From contig NZ_QOLA01000026.1 in the NCBI RefSeq assembly GCF_003324565.1, forward strand, positions 35,086 to 99,085: a stretch of DNA of 64,000 nt, given 5' to 3'. This document shows positions 26,021 through 35,034 of the stretch, piece by piece (the stretch's first letter is position 1; each line of letters begins with the position of its first letter). The notes beneath the pieces are model-generated. The model searched no databases, was not told the DNA's origin, and saw only the letters and a list, made by a program, of their open reading frames with translations. The stretch comes from Streptomyces sp. SDr-06. GTDB taxonomy: Bacteria > Actinomycetota > Actinomycetes > Streptomycetales > Streptomycetaceae. Made by a program: the position numbers and the translations under genes.

Positions 26021-26554
26021 ATGCGAATCACACACCTGAGGCGTTTCGGCCTCGCCGCGGCACTCGCCTCCTCCCTCGCCCTGTTCGGCGTGGGGCAGTC
26101 GGCGAGCGCCGACACCGCCGCCGATGTCAGCATCAGCGCCGACCAGGCGTCGACGGCCCCCGGTGGCACGGTCAACCTGAAGATGACCTTCACGAACAAC
26201 CAGACCACCGACGTCTGGTTCGTCTACCAGTCGGTACAGCCGACCTGGGCGACCACCCAGCGTCCGGACCTCAAGTACGCGCTCGCCTCCTGTTCCGGCG
26301 AGGGCGTGACCTGCACCGGGACCGGCACCACCTCGATCGGCGTGAACTACTCCGTCCCGGTCGCGCCGGGCACCAGCCGCACCGTCACCGTCCCGGTGCA
26401 GATAGCGGCGGACTCCGGCTGCAACGGAAACATCGCGTTCTACAGTTACGTCTACTACGAGTACAACGACAGCCAGAGCCACAAGGACGGCGTCTTCAAC
26501 TCCCCGACGACGCGGGTCAATTGCGCCACACCCGTCCCGGCCGGCACTCGGTAG
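26021..26554 (+). CDS. small secreted protein of unknown function
   Basis: 177 residues. Clear Sec signal peptide (MRITHLRRFGLAAALASS...SASA, cleavage after AxA near residue 28). The mature part is Ser/Thr-rich beta protein with a repeated NLKMTFTNN...TVTVPVQIAADSGC pattern like CARDB/DUF11-type immunoglobulin-like domains, and four cysteines (CSGEGVTC, GCNG, NC) that could form two disulfides. ATG 26021 follows TACTCT at 26007, so may be leaderless. Its role is unknown; it precedes the exopolysaccharide cluster but a terminator separates them. Confidence 0.75.
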   Translation: MRITHLRRFGLAAALASSLALFGVGQSASADTAADVSISADQASTAPGGTVNLKMTFTNNQTTDVWFVYQSVQPTWATTQRPDLKYALASCSGEGVTCTGTGTTSIGVNYSVPVAPGTSRTVTVPVQIAADSGCNGNIAFYSYVYYEYNDSQSHKDGVFNSPTTRVNCATPVPAGTR

Positions 26555-26559
26555 CACCC

Positions 26560-26601
26560 GGCCGACCGCCCGCTCGGGCGGTCCACGTCCGCCGGTCGGC
26601 C
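26560..26601 (+). terminator. Terminator with nested hairpins
   Basis: Outer stem GGCCGACCG / CGGTCGGCC encloses an inner perfect stem ACCGCCCG / CGGGCGGT with a 2-nt loop (CT). It starts 6 nt after the secreted protein stop. Confidence 0.75.
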
Positions 26602-27054
26602 CCACCCCCCGGGTCGGCCGGTTTCGTGTGTCCGGGGGGCGACCCTCGCCCGCCCCGTTCGAGCGCCCGTTTCGCGCGCATGGCCGAAAACGGGACACGA
26701 CTCTCACAGGTAAGTTGTCTGGACCATTGTTGGTTCGCGCCCGCGTGCGCCCCCTGCCCCGAAAGCGTTTACTCCGCCGGGTCGCTCCGATTTCCCCGCC
26801 CCGGCGCATCCCGCGCGGGGCGGCCGGAAGGCGCCGCACCAACCTGTGCACCGGTCTGCGCCCCATCACGACGGCTACCGTTTTTCGTCATGTTTCACAG
26901 TAGCCACTCGAAAACTCCTCGCAGACCCGCACTATGTGACGCGTCAGAGCGGAACGGCGGGCCCTTCTCATCGGGGCGTGCCCGTTGCGTCGTACATGGG
27001 GCCCGGGCAGGCAGGGGAGTCTCAACGGGCCTCCAGGGGAGGGGACTTCACCGC
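26602..27054. other. Leader/promoter region of the exopolysaccharide cluster
   Basis: About 450 nt without a credible gene. GC falls in two patches (about 26690-26740 and 26870-26945), the likely promoter zone for the downstream cluster. No regulator site could be matched. Confidence 0.45.
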
Positions 27055-29232
27055 GTGAAGCGGAACAGACACCGCGGCAGAAACATCACCGGCCTGGCGG
27101 TCGGCGGCGTTCTGCTCGCCATGGGCTTACCGGCCGCGCCGGCGTATTCGGCGACGTCCGCGCCGCGCGTCGACTTGTTGGTCCTCGTCGTCTCGGACGG
27201 CGGGCCCGCCACCGAGGCCATCACCGCGGAACTGGACGGCGAGGGCACGCCGTACACCGTGGTCGACCTCCAACAGTCGGGCCGCCCCGTGATCGACCAG
27301 GCGTTCCTCGCCGACACCGTCGACGGCGCCCCGCGGGCCAGATTCCAGGCCGTGGTGCTGCCCAACGACAACCCCTTCCCGACCGGCTCCGCCGAAATGG
27401 CCGCGCTCGCCGCGTACGAGAAGGCCTACGCGATCCCGCAGGTCGACGCCTACACCTACGCGCGGCCGCAGGTCGGCCTGGAGCCGGCCGCGAGCTCCGG
27501 CTACAGCGGCCCCGTGGACGGCGTCAAGGCTCAGGTGACCGCGGCGGGCCGGAGGTCCGGCCCGTTCGGCTACCTCAACGGCGGCGTTCCGTTCGAGGAC
27601 AACTCGCCTGCGGTGAGCGAGAGTTACGCCTTCCTCGCCCGGCCCGCCGCGGGCGCGGACTTCACGAGCTACGTCGAGGCGCCCATGCCCGGCCGGACCG
27701 GCAACGGCAGCCTCGTCGGCGAGTACCGACACGACGGGCGCCGGGAACTGGTCGTCACCTTCGCGTACAACCAGTACCAGGAGCAGTTCAAGCTGCTCGC
27801 CCGGGGCATGGTCGACTGGATGACGCAGAACGTGCGGCTCGGCGCCTCGCGCAACTACTTCGCTGTCCACGTGGACGACGTGTTCGCCGGTGACGACCGC
27901 TGGGACTCCGCCCTCAACTGCACCCCGGGCGACGTGGACTGCCCGCCCGGGCAGGGCGTCGAGGACTCGATCCGGATGACACCGGCCGATGTGCGCAACG
28001 CCGTCGCCTGGCAGAAGTCGCGCGGCTTCACGCTCGACCTCGCCTACAACGGCGGCGGCAGCGTGGAGTACCGCGAGAACCACAACGGGACCGACGGCCT
28101 CGCCGACGAACTCGTCAAGGACAAGGCCGAGTTCCGCTGGGTCAACCACACCTACGACCACGCCTTCCTCGGCTGCGTGCAGGACGTCTCGGCCGTCCCC
28201 TGGAAGTGCGCGACCAACCCGGACGGTTCGACCCGCTGGGTGAGCCAGTCCGAGATATCCAAGGAGATATCCGACAACGAGCAGTGGGCGCGGGGCGCCG
28301 CACTGCCCACCGAACCGGATGAGCTCGTCACCGGGGAGCACTCGGGGATGAAGCTCCTGCCGCAGCAGCCGCAGGACAACCCGTACCTGGCCCCCGCGCT
28401 CGCCGCCAACAAGATCGACTGGCTCGGCGCCGACATGTCGCGCGACCCCGAGCAGCGCCAGGTCGGCTCCGCCTCCACCGTGGCCCGCTATCCGATCAAC
28501 ATCTTCTACAACGCGGGCCACGTCTCCGAGCAGGTCGACGAGTACAACTGGATCTACACGAGCCGCACCCAGGGCGGCAGCGGGCTGTGCGACGACCTGC
28601 CCGACACCACCTGTCTTCCGGCGCCGCTCAGCACGGCCACCGGCTACGCCGACCACATCGTGCCCCTGGAGACCCGGGTCGCCCTCGGCCATGTGCTGGG
28701 CAACGACCCGCGGCCGCACTTCATCCACCAGTCCAACCTCGCCGAGGACCGGATCGGGTACCCCGTACTCGACGGGGTGCTCGACCAGTACAAGGCCCTC
28801 TACGCGCCCAGCGCCCCGCTGGTGAACCTGCGGATGAAGGACATCGGCGCCGAGCTGCGCCGGCGCGGAGCCTGGAACACCGCGGTCAAGTCCGGCCGGG
28901 TCACCGCGTACCGGGTCGGCGACCGCGTGACCGTACAGGCCCCGGCGGGCGTGGCCGTCACCGCGACGATGCCCGACGGCACCGTCCAGGTCGCCGGCGG
29001 CACCACCGTGGCGTTCGGCCAGGCCTACGCCGGGAGCGTGTCCGGCTGGGTGTCCGCGCCGTCCGGGCAGAGCAGCCTCACGCTGGCCCTCGCCCCGGCC
29101 CCGGCCGGAGCCCTGGCACCGCTCTCCCGCCCCGCACCGCCCGCCAATCACGGCACGCCGCAGCGCGCACCGCGCACGCCGGTCCCCGCCGGTGTCACCA
29201 AGCCGGTCCCCTACGCCGCCGAGCGGCGCTGA
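27055..29232 (+). CDS. secreted Agd3/PelA-like polysaccharide deacetylase (CE18-type)
   Basis: 725 residues from GTG 27055, which has an AGGGGAGGGG site upstream; open frame further upstream is non-coding. Signal peptide ends near residue 35 (PAAPAYSA). An N-terminal flavodoxin-like segment (VDLLVLVVSDGGPATEAI...AVVLPND) and a beta-rich region precede the deacetylase: NYFAVHVDDVFAGDDRW supplies the DD pair, FTLDLAYNGGG a core strand, WVNHTYDHAFLGC the H-x3-H metal site. The length and order match fungal Agd3 (galactosaminogalactan deacetylase) and the PelA deacetylase half. Inferred: removal of acetyl groups from exported GalNAc polymer. Leu25 is TTA (27127-27129), so expression should need bldA tRNA. 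First gene of the cluster. Confidence 0.72.
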   Translation: MKRNRHRGRNITGLAVGGVLLAMGLPAAPAYSATSAPRVDLLVLVVSDGGPATEAITAELDGEGTPYTVVDLQQSGRPVIDQAFLADTVDGAPRARFQAVVLPNDNPFPTGSAEMAALAAYEKAYAIPQVDAYTYARPQVGLEPAASSGYSGPVDGVKAQVTAAGRRSGPFGYLNGGVPFEDNSPAVSESYAFLARPAAGADFTSYVEAPMPGRTGNGSLVGEYRHDGRRELVVTFAYNQYQEQFKLLARGMVDWMTQNVRLGASRNYFAVHVDDVFAGDDRWDSALNCTPGDVDCPPGQGVEDSIRMTPADVRNAVAWQKSRGFTLDLAYNGGGSVEYRENHNGTDGLADELVKDKAEFRWVNHTYDHAFLGCVQDVSAVPWKCATNPDGSTRWVSQSEISKEISDNEQWARGAALPTEPDELVTGEHSGMKLLPQQPQDNPYLAPALAANKIDWLGADMSRDPEQRQVGSASTVARYPINIFYNAGHVSEQVDEYNWIYTSRTQGGSGLCDDLPDTTCLPAPLSTATGYADHIVPLETRVALGHVLGNDPRPHFIHQSNLAEDRIGYPVLDGVLDQYKALYAPSAPLVNLRMKDIGAELRRRGAWNTAVKSGRVTAYRVGDRVTVQAPAGVAVTATMPDGTVQVAGGTTVAFGQAYAGSVSGWVSAPSGQSSLTLALAPAPAGALAPLSRPAPPANHGTPQRAPRTPVPAGVTKPVPYAAERR

Positions 29233-29332
29233 CCCCGGCCCCACCCGGCTTCGAAGGCCCGCCGTCGCCGCGGCGGCGGGCCGCCGGGCCGCCTTCACCA
29301 CCCACCGCTCTCTTCAGCCGCGGAGCGCATGC

Positions 29333-30883
29333 ATGCACGTACGACACCGCGCGCCCCGCTCCGGCGCGGCGCGGGTCACTCTGCTCACCGAGGGCACCTA
29401 TCCGCACAGCCACGGCGGGGTGAGCGTCTGGTGCGACCAGCTCGTCACCGGAATGCCCGACATCGACTTCGACATCATCGCGGTCACCGGCACCGGCCGG
29501 GAGCCCACCGTGTGGGAGCTTCCGCCGCACGCCACGGAAGCCGTCTCGGTCCCCATGTGGGGCCCCGCGCCCGGCGGCACGGCCCCGCGCGGCCGTCAGG
29601 AGCGACGCCTGATGACGGCGTACGAACGCTTCCTGACCGCGCTGCTCGACCCCTCGGCCGAGAGCGGGTTCGCGCCCGCCCTGTACGAGATGGCCCGGGC
29701 CGCGCGGGACGGCCTGCTCAGCCCCGCGCTCCGCGGCGACCGGGCGATACGCGTCCTGACCGAGGTGTGGAACAGGCCCGGTCTCGCGGTGCGCGAGGCC
29801 CGCCCCACCCTGCACGACGCGGTCACCGCGACCGCGCTCCTGGAACACGCGCTGCGGCCGCTCGCCGCGACACCGCCCAGCCAGGGCGTCTCGCACGCCG
29901 TCAGTGGCGGAGTGGCCGTCCTGCCCGGGCTCGTCGGGGCCGAACTCCACGGCGTACCCCTGCTGTTGACCGAGCACGGCGTCTATCTGCGCGAGCGCTA
30001 CCTCGGCTACCGGACCGCCCCCTACCGCTGGCCCGTCAAGGCGGTACTGCTCGGGTTCTTCCGGCTGCTCGCCGAGGAGACGTACCGGCAGGCCGCGCTG
30101 ATCACGCCGGGCAACCAGTACAACCGGCTGTGGGAGGAGCAGGGCGGCGCCGATCCGCAGCTCATACGCACCGTCTACAACGGGGTCGATCCGGCGGCGT
30201 TCCCGCCCGCCGGGCCCGAGCCCACCGCGCCGACCCTCAGCTGGGCCGGGCGGGTCGACCCGATCAAGGACCTGGAGACGCTCATCCGCGCCTTCGCGAA
30301 GGTACGCGGCGAGCTCCCCGGGGCGAGCCTGCGGCTGTTCGGCGGCACGCCCCGGGGCGGCGAGGCCTACCGCGAGCGCTGCGAGGCGCTGGCCGACTCG
30401 CTCGACCAGGGCGGCGCGGTCACCTTCGAGGGCCGGGTCGACGACATCAGGGACGCCTACGCCGCGGGCAACGTGGTCATGCTGTCCAGCATCAGCGAGG
30501 GCTTCCCCTTCACCCTGATAGAGGCCATGAGCTGCGGGCGGGCCACCGTCTCGACGGACGTGGGCGGGGTGCGCGAGGCGGTCGGTCCGGCCGGTCTCGT
30601 GGTGCCGCCGCGCGATCCGGGCGCGATGGCCGCGGCCGCGCTCGAACTCCTCGGTGATCCGGCGCGCCGGGCCGCGATGGGGGAAGCGGCCCGCCTCCGG
30701 GTGGTCGAACAGTTCACCCTGCGCCAGACCGTCGACACCTTCCGGGCCATCTACCTCGAACTCTCCGTACGCGGCGGGTCCGTGCCGGTGCGGCGAGGGG
30801 ACGACGGCAACGCCACCACGATGGCGCTGCGCCTGGTGCCGGCCGGTCCGCCGGCCGCCGAGCTGAGCCGGGTGGCCGGGTGA
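29333..30883 (+). CDS. PelF-like GT4 glycosyltransferase
   Basis: 516 residues with a GT-B fold. The N-terminus VTLLTEGTYPHSHGGVSVW and the central LLLTEHGVYLRERYLGYR are the hallmark segments of PelF; the C-terminal donor domain has YNGVDPAAFPPAGP, LSWAGRVDPIKDLETLI, LFGGTPRGGEAY and the E-x7-E motif in SISEGFPFTLIEAMSCG. PelF is the cytosolic UDP-GalNAc-using polymerase of Pel polysaccharide. ATG 29333 with GGAG upstream is preferred. The stop overlaps the GTG of the membrane protein gene (GTGA), so the two are translationally coupled, like PelF with PelG. Confident for the family, inferred for the product. Confidence 0.88.
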   Translation: MHVRHRAPRSGAARVTLLTEGTYPHSHGGVSVWCDQLVTGMPDIDFDIIAVTGTGREPTVWELPPHATEAVSVPMWGPAPGGTAPRGRQERRLMTAYERFLTALLDPSAESGFAPALYEMARAARDGLLSPALRGDRAIRVLTEVWNRPGLAVREARPTLHDAVTATALLEHALRPLAATPPSQGVSHAVSGGVAVLPGLVGAELHGVPLLLTEHGVYLRERYLGYRTAPYRWPVKAVLLGFFRLLAEETYRQAALITPGNQYNRLWEEQGGADPQLIRTVYNGVDPAAFPPAGPEPTAPTLSWAGRVDPIKDLETLIRAFAKVRGELPGASLRLFGGTPRGGEAYRERCEALADSLDQGGAVTFEGRVDDIRDAYAAGNVVMLSSISEGFPFTLIEAMSCGRATVSTDVGGVREAVGPAGLVVPPRDPGAMAAAALELLGDPARRAAMGEAARLRVVEQFTLRQTVDTFRAIYLELSVRGGSVPVRRGDDGNATTMALRLVPAGPPAAELSRVAG

Positions 30884-32268
30884 GCGGGCCCCTGCGTCTG
30901 GAGCCGCCCGACGGCCGCGAGGACACGCTGACGCTCCGGCTCTCCACCGAGTCCATGATGACGCTGCGCCTGCCGGGACGGGGGCCGCGCCGTTCGGGCA
31001 AGGACGCGGCGGTGGACCGGCTCGCCGCCGAGCTCGCCGAGCAGATCGGGCCCGCGGTGCACGCCTACGAGGTCGCGGCCCTGCTGGAGTCCGAGGGCCT
31101 GACGGCCCAGCAGATCGCCGACGAGTACGGCCACCGCAATCTGTTCGCGCTCGCCGAGGACCTCTACCGCAGGGTGCCGCGCAGCTTTCCCGAGCCGCCC
31201 GTCGCCGCCGACCCCTGGGCACCCGACCCGGTGCGGTGCGCCCTGCGCGGCGCCCTGTTCGCGCTGCCCGGGCTCGCCTATCCGCTGACCGCGCAGCTGT
31301 GGCAGAGCGACCGCGCGGTGCTCGCCCTGGTCGTGGCGGGCCTCGTGTCGTGGGCGTGGGGGCAGGGGCTCGGCCACCGCGCCTATCTGCGGATGGCGTC
31401 CGGCCGGGCCGAGGCGGCCCGCACCCTGCTGGCGGGCGCGCCGCTCGGGGCCCTGCTCGCCTGCGTCACGGGCTTCGCGATCGTCGGGCCGAGCCGCGCC
31501 GCGTTCTTCGTGGCGGGCCAGTCCTGCTATCTGGCCGCCGCCGGAATCCTGCTGGTCCTCGCCCGCGAGCGGCTGCTGCTCGGCGCACTGACCCCGCTGA
31601 TGGCGGGCGCCGCAGCGCTGCCGTTCCGGGAACCGGGCCCGCCGCTGCGCGTGGGGCTCAGCACGCTCACGCTGGTCCTGGTGCTCGCGGCCGTCGCCCA
31701 CTGCCTGCGGGAGACGCTGAAGGAACCGGCCGCGGCCGCCCCGGCCACTCCCCGCCTCGTGACGTCGCTGCCGTACGGACTGTTCGGACTCGCCGCCGGT
31801 GTGCTCGTGGCGTTCGCCGGACAGCGCCATCCGCTCGCGGTGATCGCGCTGACGCTCAGCATGGGGCCCGCCGAATGGCTGCTCTACCGCTACCGGGGCC
31901 TGTCGGTCGCCGCGCTGCGGGCCACGGCCACCCCGGCCGCCTTCCGGTGGCGCTCGGCCGCGATCCTCGCGGGCTGCCTCCTGGTCTATCTGCTTCCGCT
32001 GTTCCCCGCGGCACTGCTCACCGGGGCCGAGCCCGCGCCCCTGCTCGCGCTCGCGGTGCTGCTGTGGACCGCGCTGCTGCTCCAGGCGTTCGGGATCGCC
32101 TGGCTGCCGGCCGCCGTCAGCCTGGCCGCGGCGGCCGGTGTCGCCTCGTCCGCCCTGCTGGCACCGCCCTCGGCGCCGCTCACCGAACTCCTCTGTTGTA
32201 CGGCCGCCGCCACCGCCCTGACGGGCAGCACCTGGCATCTGCTCGGGCGGCCAACCGCGCACGCCTGA
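30880..32268 (+). CDS. polytopic membrane protein, candidate synthase/exporter partner of PelF-like enzyme
   Basis: 462 residues. Residues ~1-105 are soluble with a small helical segment (HAYEVAALLESEGLTAQQIADEYG) like a helix-turn-helix or docking helix; the remainder carries about ten to twelve hydrophobic helices. The length equals PelG (~456), but sequence similarity to PelG/MOP flippases is not visible by eye. It starts in a 4-nt overlap with the PelF-like gene, so 1:1 production is likely. Inferred role: export of the nascent polymer, equivalent to PelG or to the membrane half of fungal Gtb3. No known family is recognised with certainty. Confidence 0.75.
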   Translation: MSGPLRLEPPDGREDTLTLRLSTESMMTLRLPGRGPRRSGKDAAVDRLAAELAEQIGPAVHAYEVAALLESEGLTAQQIADEYGHRNLFALAEDLYRRVPRSFPEPPVAADPWAPDPVRCALRGALFALPGLAYPLTAQLWQSDRAVLALVVAGLVSWAWGQGLGHRAYLRMASGRAEAARTLLAGAPLGALLACVTGFAIVGPSRAAFFVAGQSCYLAAAGILLVLARERLLLGALTPLMAGAAALPFREPGPPLRVGLSTLTLVLVLAAVAHCLRETLKEPAAAAPATPRLVTSLPYGLFGLAAGVLVAFAGQRHPLAVIALTLSMGPAEWLLYRYRGLSVAALRATATPAAFRWRSAAILAGCLLVYLLPLFPAALLTGAEPAPLLALAVLLWTALLLQAFGIAWLPAAVSLAAAAGVASSALLAPPSAPLTELLCCTAAATALTGSTWHLLGRPTAHA

Positions 32269-32371
32269 CCTCCGCACCCGCGCCCCGCCCGGCCCCGGCC
32301 GGGACCCCAGCCTCACGCACCGCACCCGAATGATCACTTCATGCTGTGAACAGCCCTGAAAGGAGCGGCAG

Positions 32372-33373
32372 TTGACTTCCGCACCGCTTGTCGCCGTCAC
32401 CGGAGCCGAAGGCTTCATCGGCTCCCACCTCACCGAGGCCCTCGTCGCCTCCGGGCACCGCGTCCGCGCGATGGCCCAGTACAACTCGTTCTCCTCCTAC
32501 GGCTGGCTGGAGACCCTGCCGGCCGACGTCCTGGACCAGGTGGAGATCGTCCTGGGCGACGTCCGCGACCCGGGCTCCGTGCGCGGGCTCGCCGAAGGCG
32601 CCGAGGCCGTGTACCACCTGGCGGCCCTGATCGCGATCCCGTACTCCTACCAGGCGCCGCACAGCTACGTGGACACCAACGTCACCGGCACGCTCAACGT
32701 GCTCGAAGCGGTCCGCGCCCTGGAGACCCCGCGCCTGGTGCACACCTCGACCAGCGAGACCTACGGCACCGCCCAGACCGTGCCGATCACCGAGGACCAC
32801 CCGATCAACACCCAGTCCCCGTACGCCGCTTCGAAGGCCGGCGGGGACCGGCTCGCGGACAGCTACTACGCGAGCTTCGCGACGCCCGTGGTGACGCTGC
32901 GCCCGTTCAACACCTACGGGCCGCGGCAGTCGATGCGGGCCGTGATCCCCACCGTCATCGGCCAGGTCGCGGCGGGCTCGCGCACCATCACGCTCGGCGA
33001 CCTGCGCCCCACCCGCGACTTCACCTTCGCCGCCGACACCGCGCAGGCCTTCCTCGCCGTCGGCACCGCCCCCGCCGAGCGGGTCGTGGGACGGACGTTC
33101 AACGCCGGGACCGGCACCGAGATCTCGGTCGGCGACCTCGTACGGCTCATCGGCAAGGTGATGGGCGCCGAACTCGACATACAGGAGGACGGGCAGCGCA
33201 TCAGGCCGGCCAACTCCGAGGTGATGCGCCTGGTCGCGGACGCCAGCCGGCTCACCGAGGCCACCGGCTGGCAGCCGGGGCACGGCCTGGAGGCGGGTCT
33301 GGAGCGGACCGCGGAGTTCTTCCGCGATCCGGCCAACCTCGCCCGCTACAAGACCGGCATCTACAACATCTGA
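32372..33373 (+). CDS. NAD-dependent nucleotide-sugar 4,6-dehydratase/epimerase (LegB-like SDR)
   Basis: 333 residues. Extended-SDR motifs: GAEGFIGSHLTEAL, HLAALIAIPYSYQAPHSYVDTN, STSETYG and SPYAASKAGGD (YxxxK), FNTYGPRQSMRAVIPT and the NAGTGTEISVGDLV C-terminal region. Segments such as RAMAQYNSFSSYGWLE and RPANSEVMRLVAD are typical of LegB/GDP-GlcNAc-type 4,6-dehydratases rather than GalE. The TTG start at 32372 is supported by AAAGGAGCGG just upstream. It probably supplies the nucleotide sugar for the polymer or its cap; the specific base (UDP, GDP or dTDP) is uncertain. Confidence 0.87.
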   Translation: MTSAPLVAVTGAEGFIGSHLTEALVASGHRVRAMAQYNSFSSYGWLETLPADVLDQVEIVLGDVRDPGSVRGLAEGAEAVYHLAALIAIPYSYQAPHSYVDTNVTGTLNVLEAVRALETPRLVHTSTSETYGTAQTVPITEDHPINTQSPYAASKAGGDRLADSYYASFATPVVTLRPFNTYGPRQSMRAVIPTVIGQVAAGSRTITLGDLRPTRDFTFAADTAQAFLAVGTAPAERVVGRTFNAGTGTEISVGDLVRLIGKVMGAELDIQEDGQRIRPANSEVMRLVADASRLTEATGWQPGHGLEAGLERTAEFFRDPANLARYKTGIYNI

Positions 33374-33404
33374 GCCCGCAAGGCCCATTCTCAGGGAGGC
33401 TTCC

Positions 33405-34118
33405 ATGCACGCAGTGATACTCGCCGGAGGCAAGGGCGTACGGTTGCGGCCCTACACCACGGCGCTGCCCAAGCCGCTCGTCCCGATCGGCGACCAGCAC
33501 GCGATCCTGGAGATCGTGCTGCGCCAGCTCGCGGCCGCCGGGTTCACCGGATGCACCATCGCCATCGGTCACCTGGGCCAGATCATCCGCGCCTACGTGG
33601 GCGACGGCGAACGCTGGGGTCTGAACATCGACTACAGCACCGAGGAGAGCCCGCTCGGCACCATCGGCCCGCTCCTGACGATGCGGGACCGGCTGCCCGA
33701 GTCCTTCCTCGTGATGAACGGGGACATCCTCACGGACCTCGACTACGCGGACGTGCTCACCCAGCACCGCACCAGCGGCGCGCCGCTGACGATCGCCACG
33801 TACGCCCGCAAGGTGCACATCGACTTCGGGGTGCTCACCACCGACGACACCAAGGTGGTGGCCTTCACCGAGAAGCCCAGCATGGACTACCGGGTCTCGA
33901 TGGGCGTGTACGGACTGTCGCTGAGCACCCTGGCCGCCTACACCCCGGGCCTTCCGCTCGGCTTCGACGAGCTGGTGCTCGACCTGCTCAAGGCCGAGAC
34001 CCCGCCGCGCGCCTACGCGTTCGACGGCTACTGGCTCGACATCGGCCGCCCGGACGACTACGACCGGGCGAACGCCGAGTTCACCTCCCACCGCGCCCTG
34101 CTGCTCAAGGGGGCCTGA
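33405..34118 (+). CDS. sugar-phosphate nucleotidyltransferase
   Basis: 237 residues, the length of single-domain nucleotidyltransferases without the C-terminal left-handed beta helix. N-terminal signature MHAVILAGGKGVRLRPYTTALPKPLVPIGD, uridine/guanine-binding IGHLGQIIRAYVGDG, the metal Asp in MNGDILTDLDY and the C-terminal DIGRPDDYDRAN. Closest in style to mannose-1-P guanylyl or glucose-1-P thymidylyltransferases, including those paired with LegB-like dehydratases. It makes the activated sugar used by the flanking SDRs. It lies 31 nt after the previous gene. Confidence 0.9.
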   Translation: MHAVILAGGKGVRLRPYTTALPKPLVPIGDQHAILEIVLRQLAAAGFTGCTIAIGHLGQIIRAYVGDGERWGLNIDYSTEESPLGTIGPLLTMRDRLPESFLVMNGDILTDLDYADVLTQHRTSGAPLTIATYARKVHIDFGVLTTDDTKVVAFTEKPSMDYRVSMGVYGLSLSTLAAYTPGLPLGFDELVLDLLKAETPPRAYAFDGYWLDIGRPDDYDRANAEFTSHRALLLKGA

Positions 34119-34125
34119 CCCGCCC

Positions 34126-35034
34126 ATGCGCATTCTCGTACTGGGCCACAGCGGCTACCTGGGCGGCCATGTCGCCCGGGAGCTGCGCGCCCTGCCCGGC
34201 GTGCGGTTCTTCGGCGGGGGCCGGGGTCCGTCCGCGGACCTCGACGTGGACCTCGCCACCGTCGGCCCCGACCCGCTGGCCGAGCGGCTCTTCTCGTTCG
34301 CCCCCGACGCCGTCGTCAACTGCGCGGGCGCGGTGGGCCCGCAGTCCATGGCCCTTGCCGAGGTCAACGTCCGGGGCCCGGCCGTGCTGTGCGCGGCCCT
34401 GCGCGAGGCCGCGCCGACCGCCCGGCTCGTCCACTTCGGCTCGGCGGCCGAGTACGGGCCGAGCGGGATCGGCGAGCGCGTCACCGAGCAGGTCGCGGCC
34501 CGACCGAGCACCCTGTACGGCGCCACCAAACTGGCGGGCACCTTGGCCGTCACCTCGTCGGGCATGGACGCCGTGGTCCTGCGGATCACCAACCCGGTCG
34601 GCCCCGGCGCGCCCGCCGCCGGGCTGCCGGGCCGGCTCGCACGGCAGTTGCGCGATCTGGCGCCGCGCGCGACGGTGCGCCTCGGCGACCTCTCGGCGCA
34701 CCGGGACTTCGTGGACGTCCGCGACGTCGCCCACGCCGCGGTCCTCGCGGCGACCGGCGGCGCCCCGCTGCCGCCGGTGCTCAACATCGGCAGCGGACAG
34801 GCCGTCCCGGTAAGGGAGTTGGTGGCCGAACTGGTCCGCGCCGCCGGGTTCACGGGCCGGATCGAGGAGAACGCCGAGGGCTCGGCCCGCTCGGCGGACG
34901 TGCCCTGGCAGTGCTCCGACCCTGGCGCGGCACGCACCACCCTCGGCTGGTCGCCCCGGTACACCCTCGCCGATTCGGTGTCCGCGCTGTGGGCGGCCGT
35001 GCGCGCCGAGCCGCGTCGGGAACCGGTGCACTGA
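34126..35034 (+). CDS. NAD(P)-dependent sugar epimerase/dehydratase
   Basis: 302 residues of extended SDR type: LGHSGYLGGHVARELR (GxxGxxG), VVNCAGAVGPQ, HFGSAAEYGPSG, STLYGATKLAG (YxxxK) and a C-terminal region NIGSGQAVPVRELVAELV. Shorter than typical GalE; resembles RmlD/GMD-like reductases acting on 4-keto sugars. Starts 7 nt after the nucleotidyltransferase and its TGA overlaps the next ATG by 1 nt (TGATG). It probably completes the nucleotide sugar started by the 32372 dehydratase. Confidence 0.85.
   Translation: MRILVLGHSGYLGGHVARELRALPGVRFFGGGRGPSADLDVDLATVGPDPLAERLFSFAPDAVVNCAGAVGPQSMALAEVNVRGPAVLCAALREAAPTARLVHFGSAAEYGPSGIGERVTEQVAARPSTLYGATKLAGTLAVTSSGMDAVVLRITNPVGPGAPAAGLPGRLARQLRDLAPRATVRLGDLSAHRDFVDVRDVAHAAVLAATGGAPLPPVLNIGSGQAVPVRELVAELVRAAGFTGRIEENAEGSARSADVPWQCSDPGAARTTLGWSPRYTLADSVSALWAAVRAEPRREPVH

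Noticed and set aside
25234..26208. Upstream extension of the flavoprotein reductase frame on the minus strand
   Set aside because: Runs antisense through thioredoxin; the FAD motif begins right after ATG 25233.
25810..27054. N-terminal extension of the deacetylase ORF (about 400 residues)
   Set aside because: Overlaps the small secreted protein and its terminator; a signal peptide and strong ribosome site mark the start at 27055.
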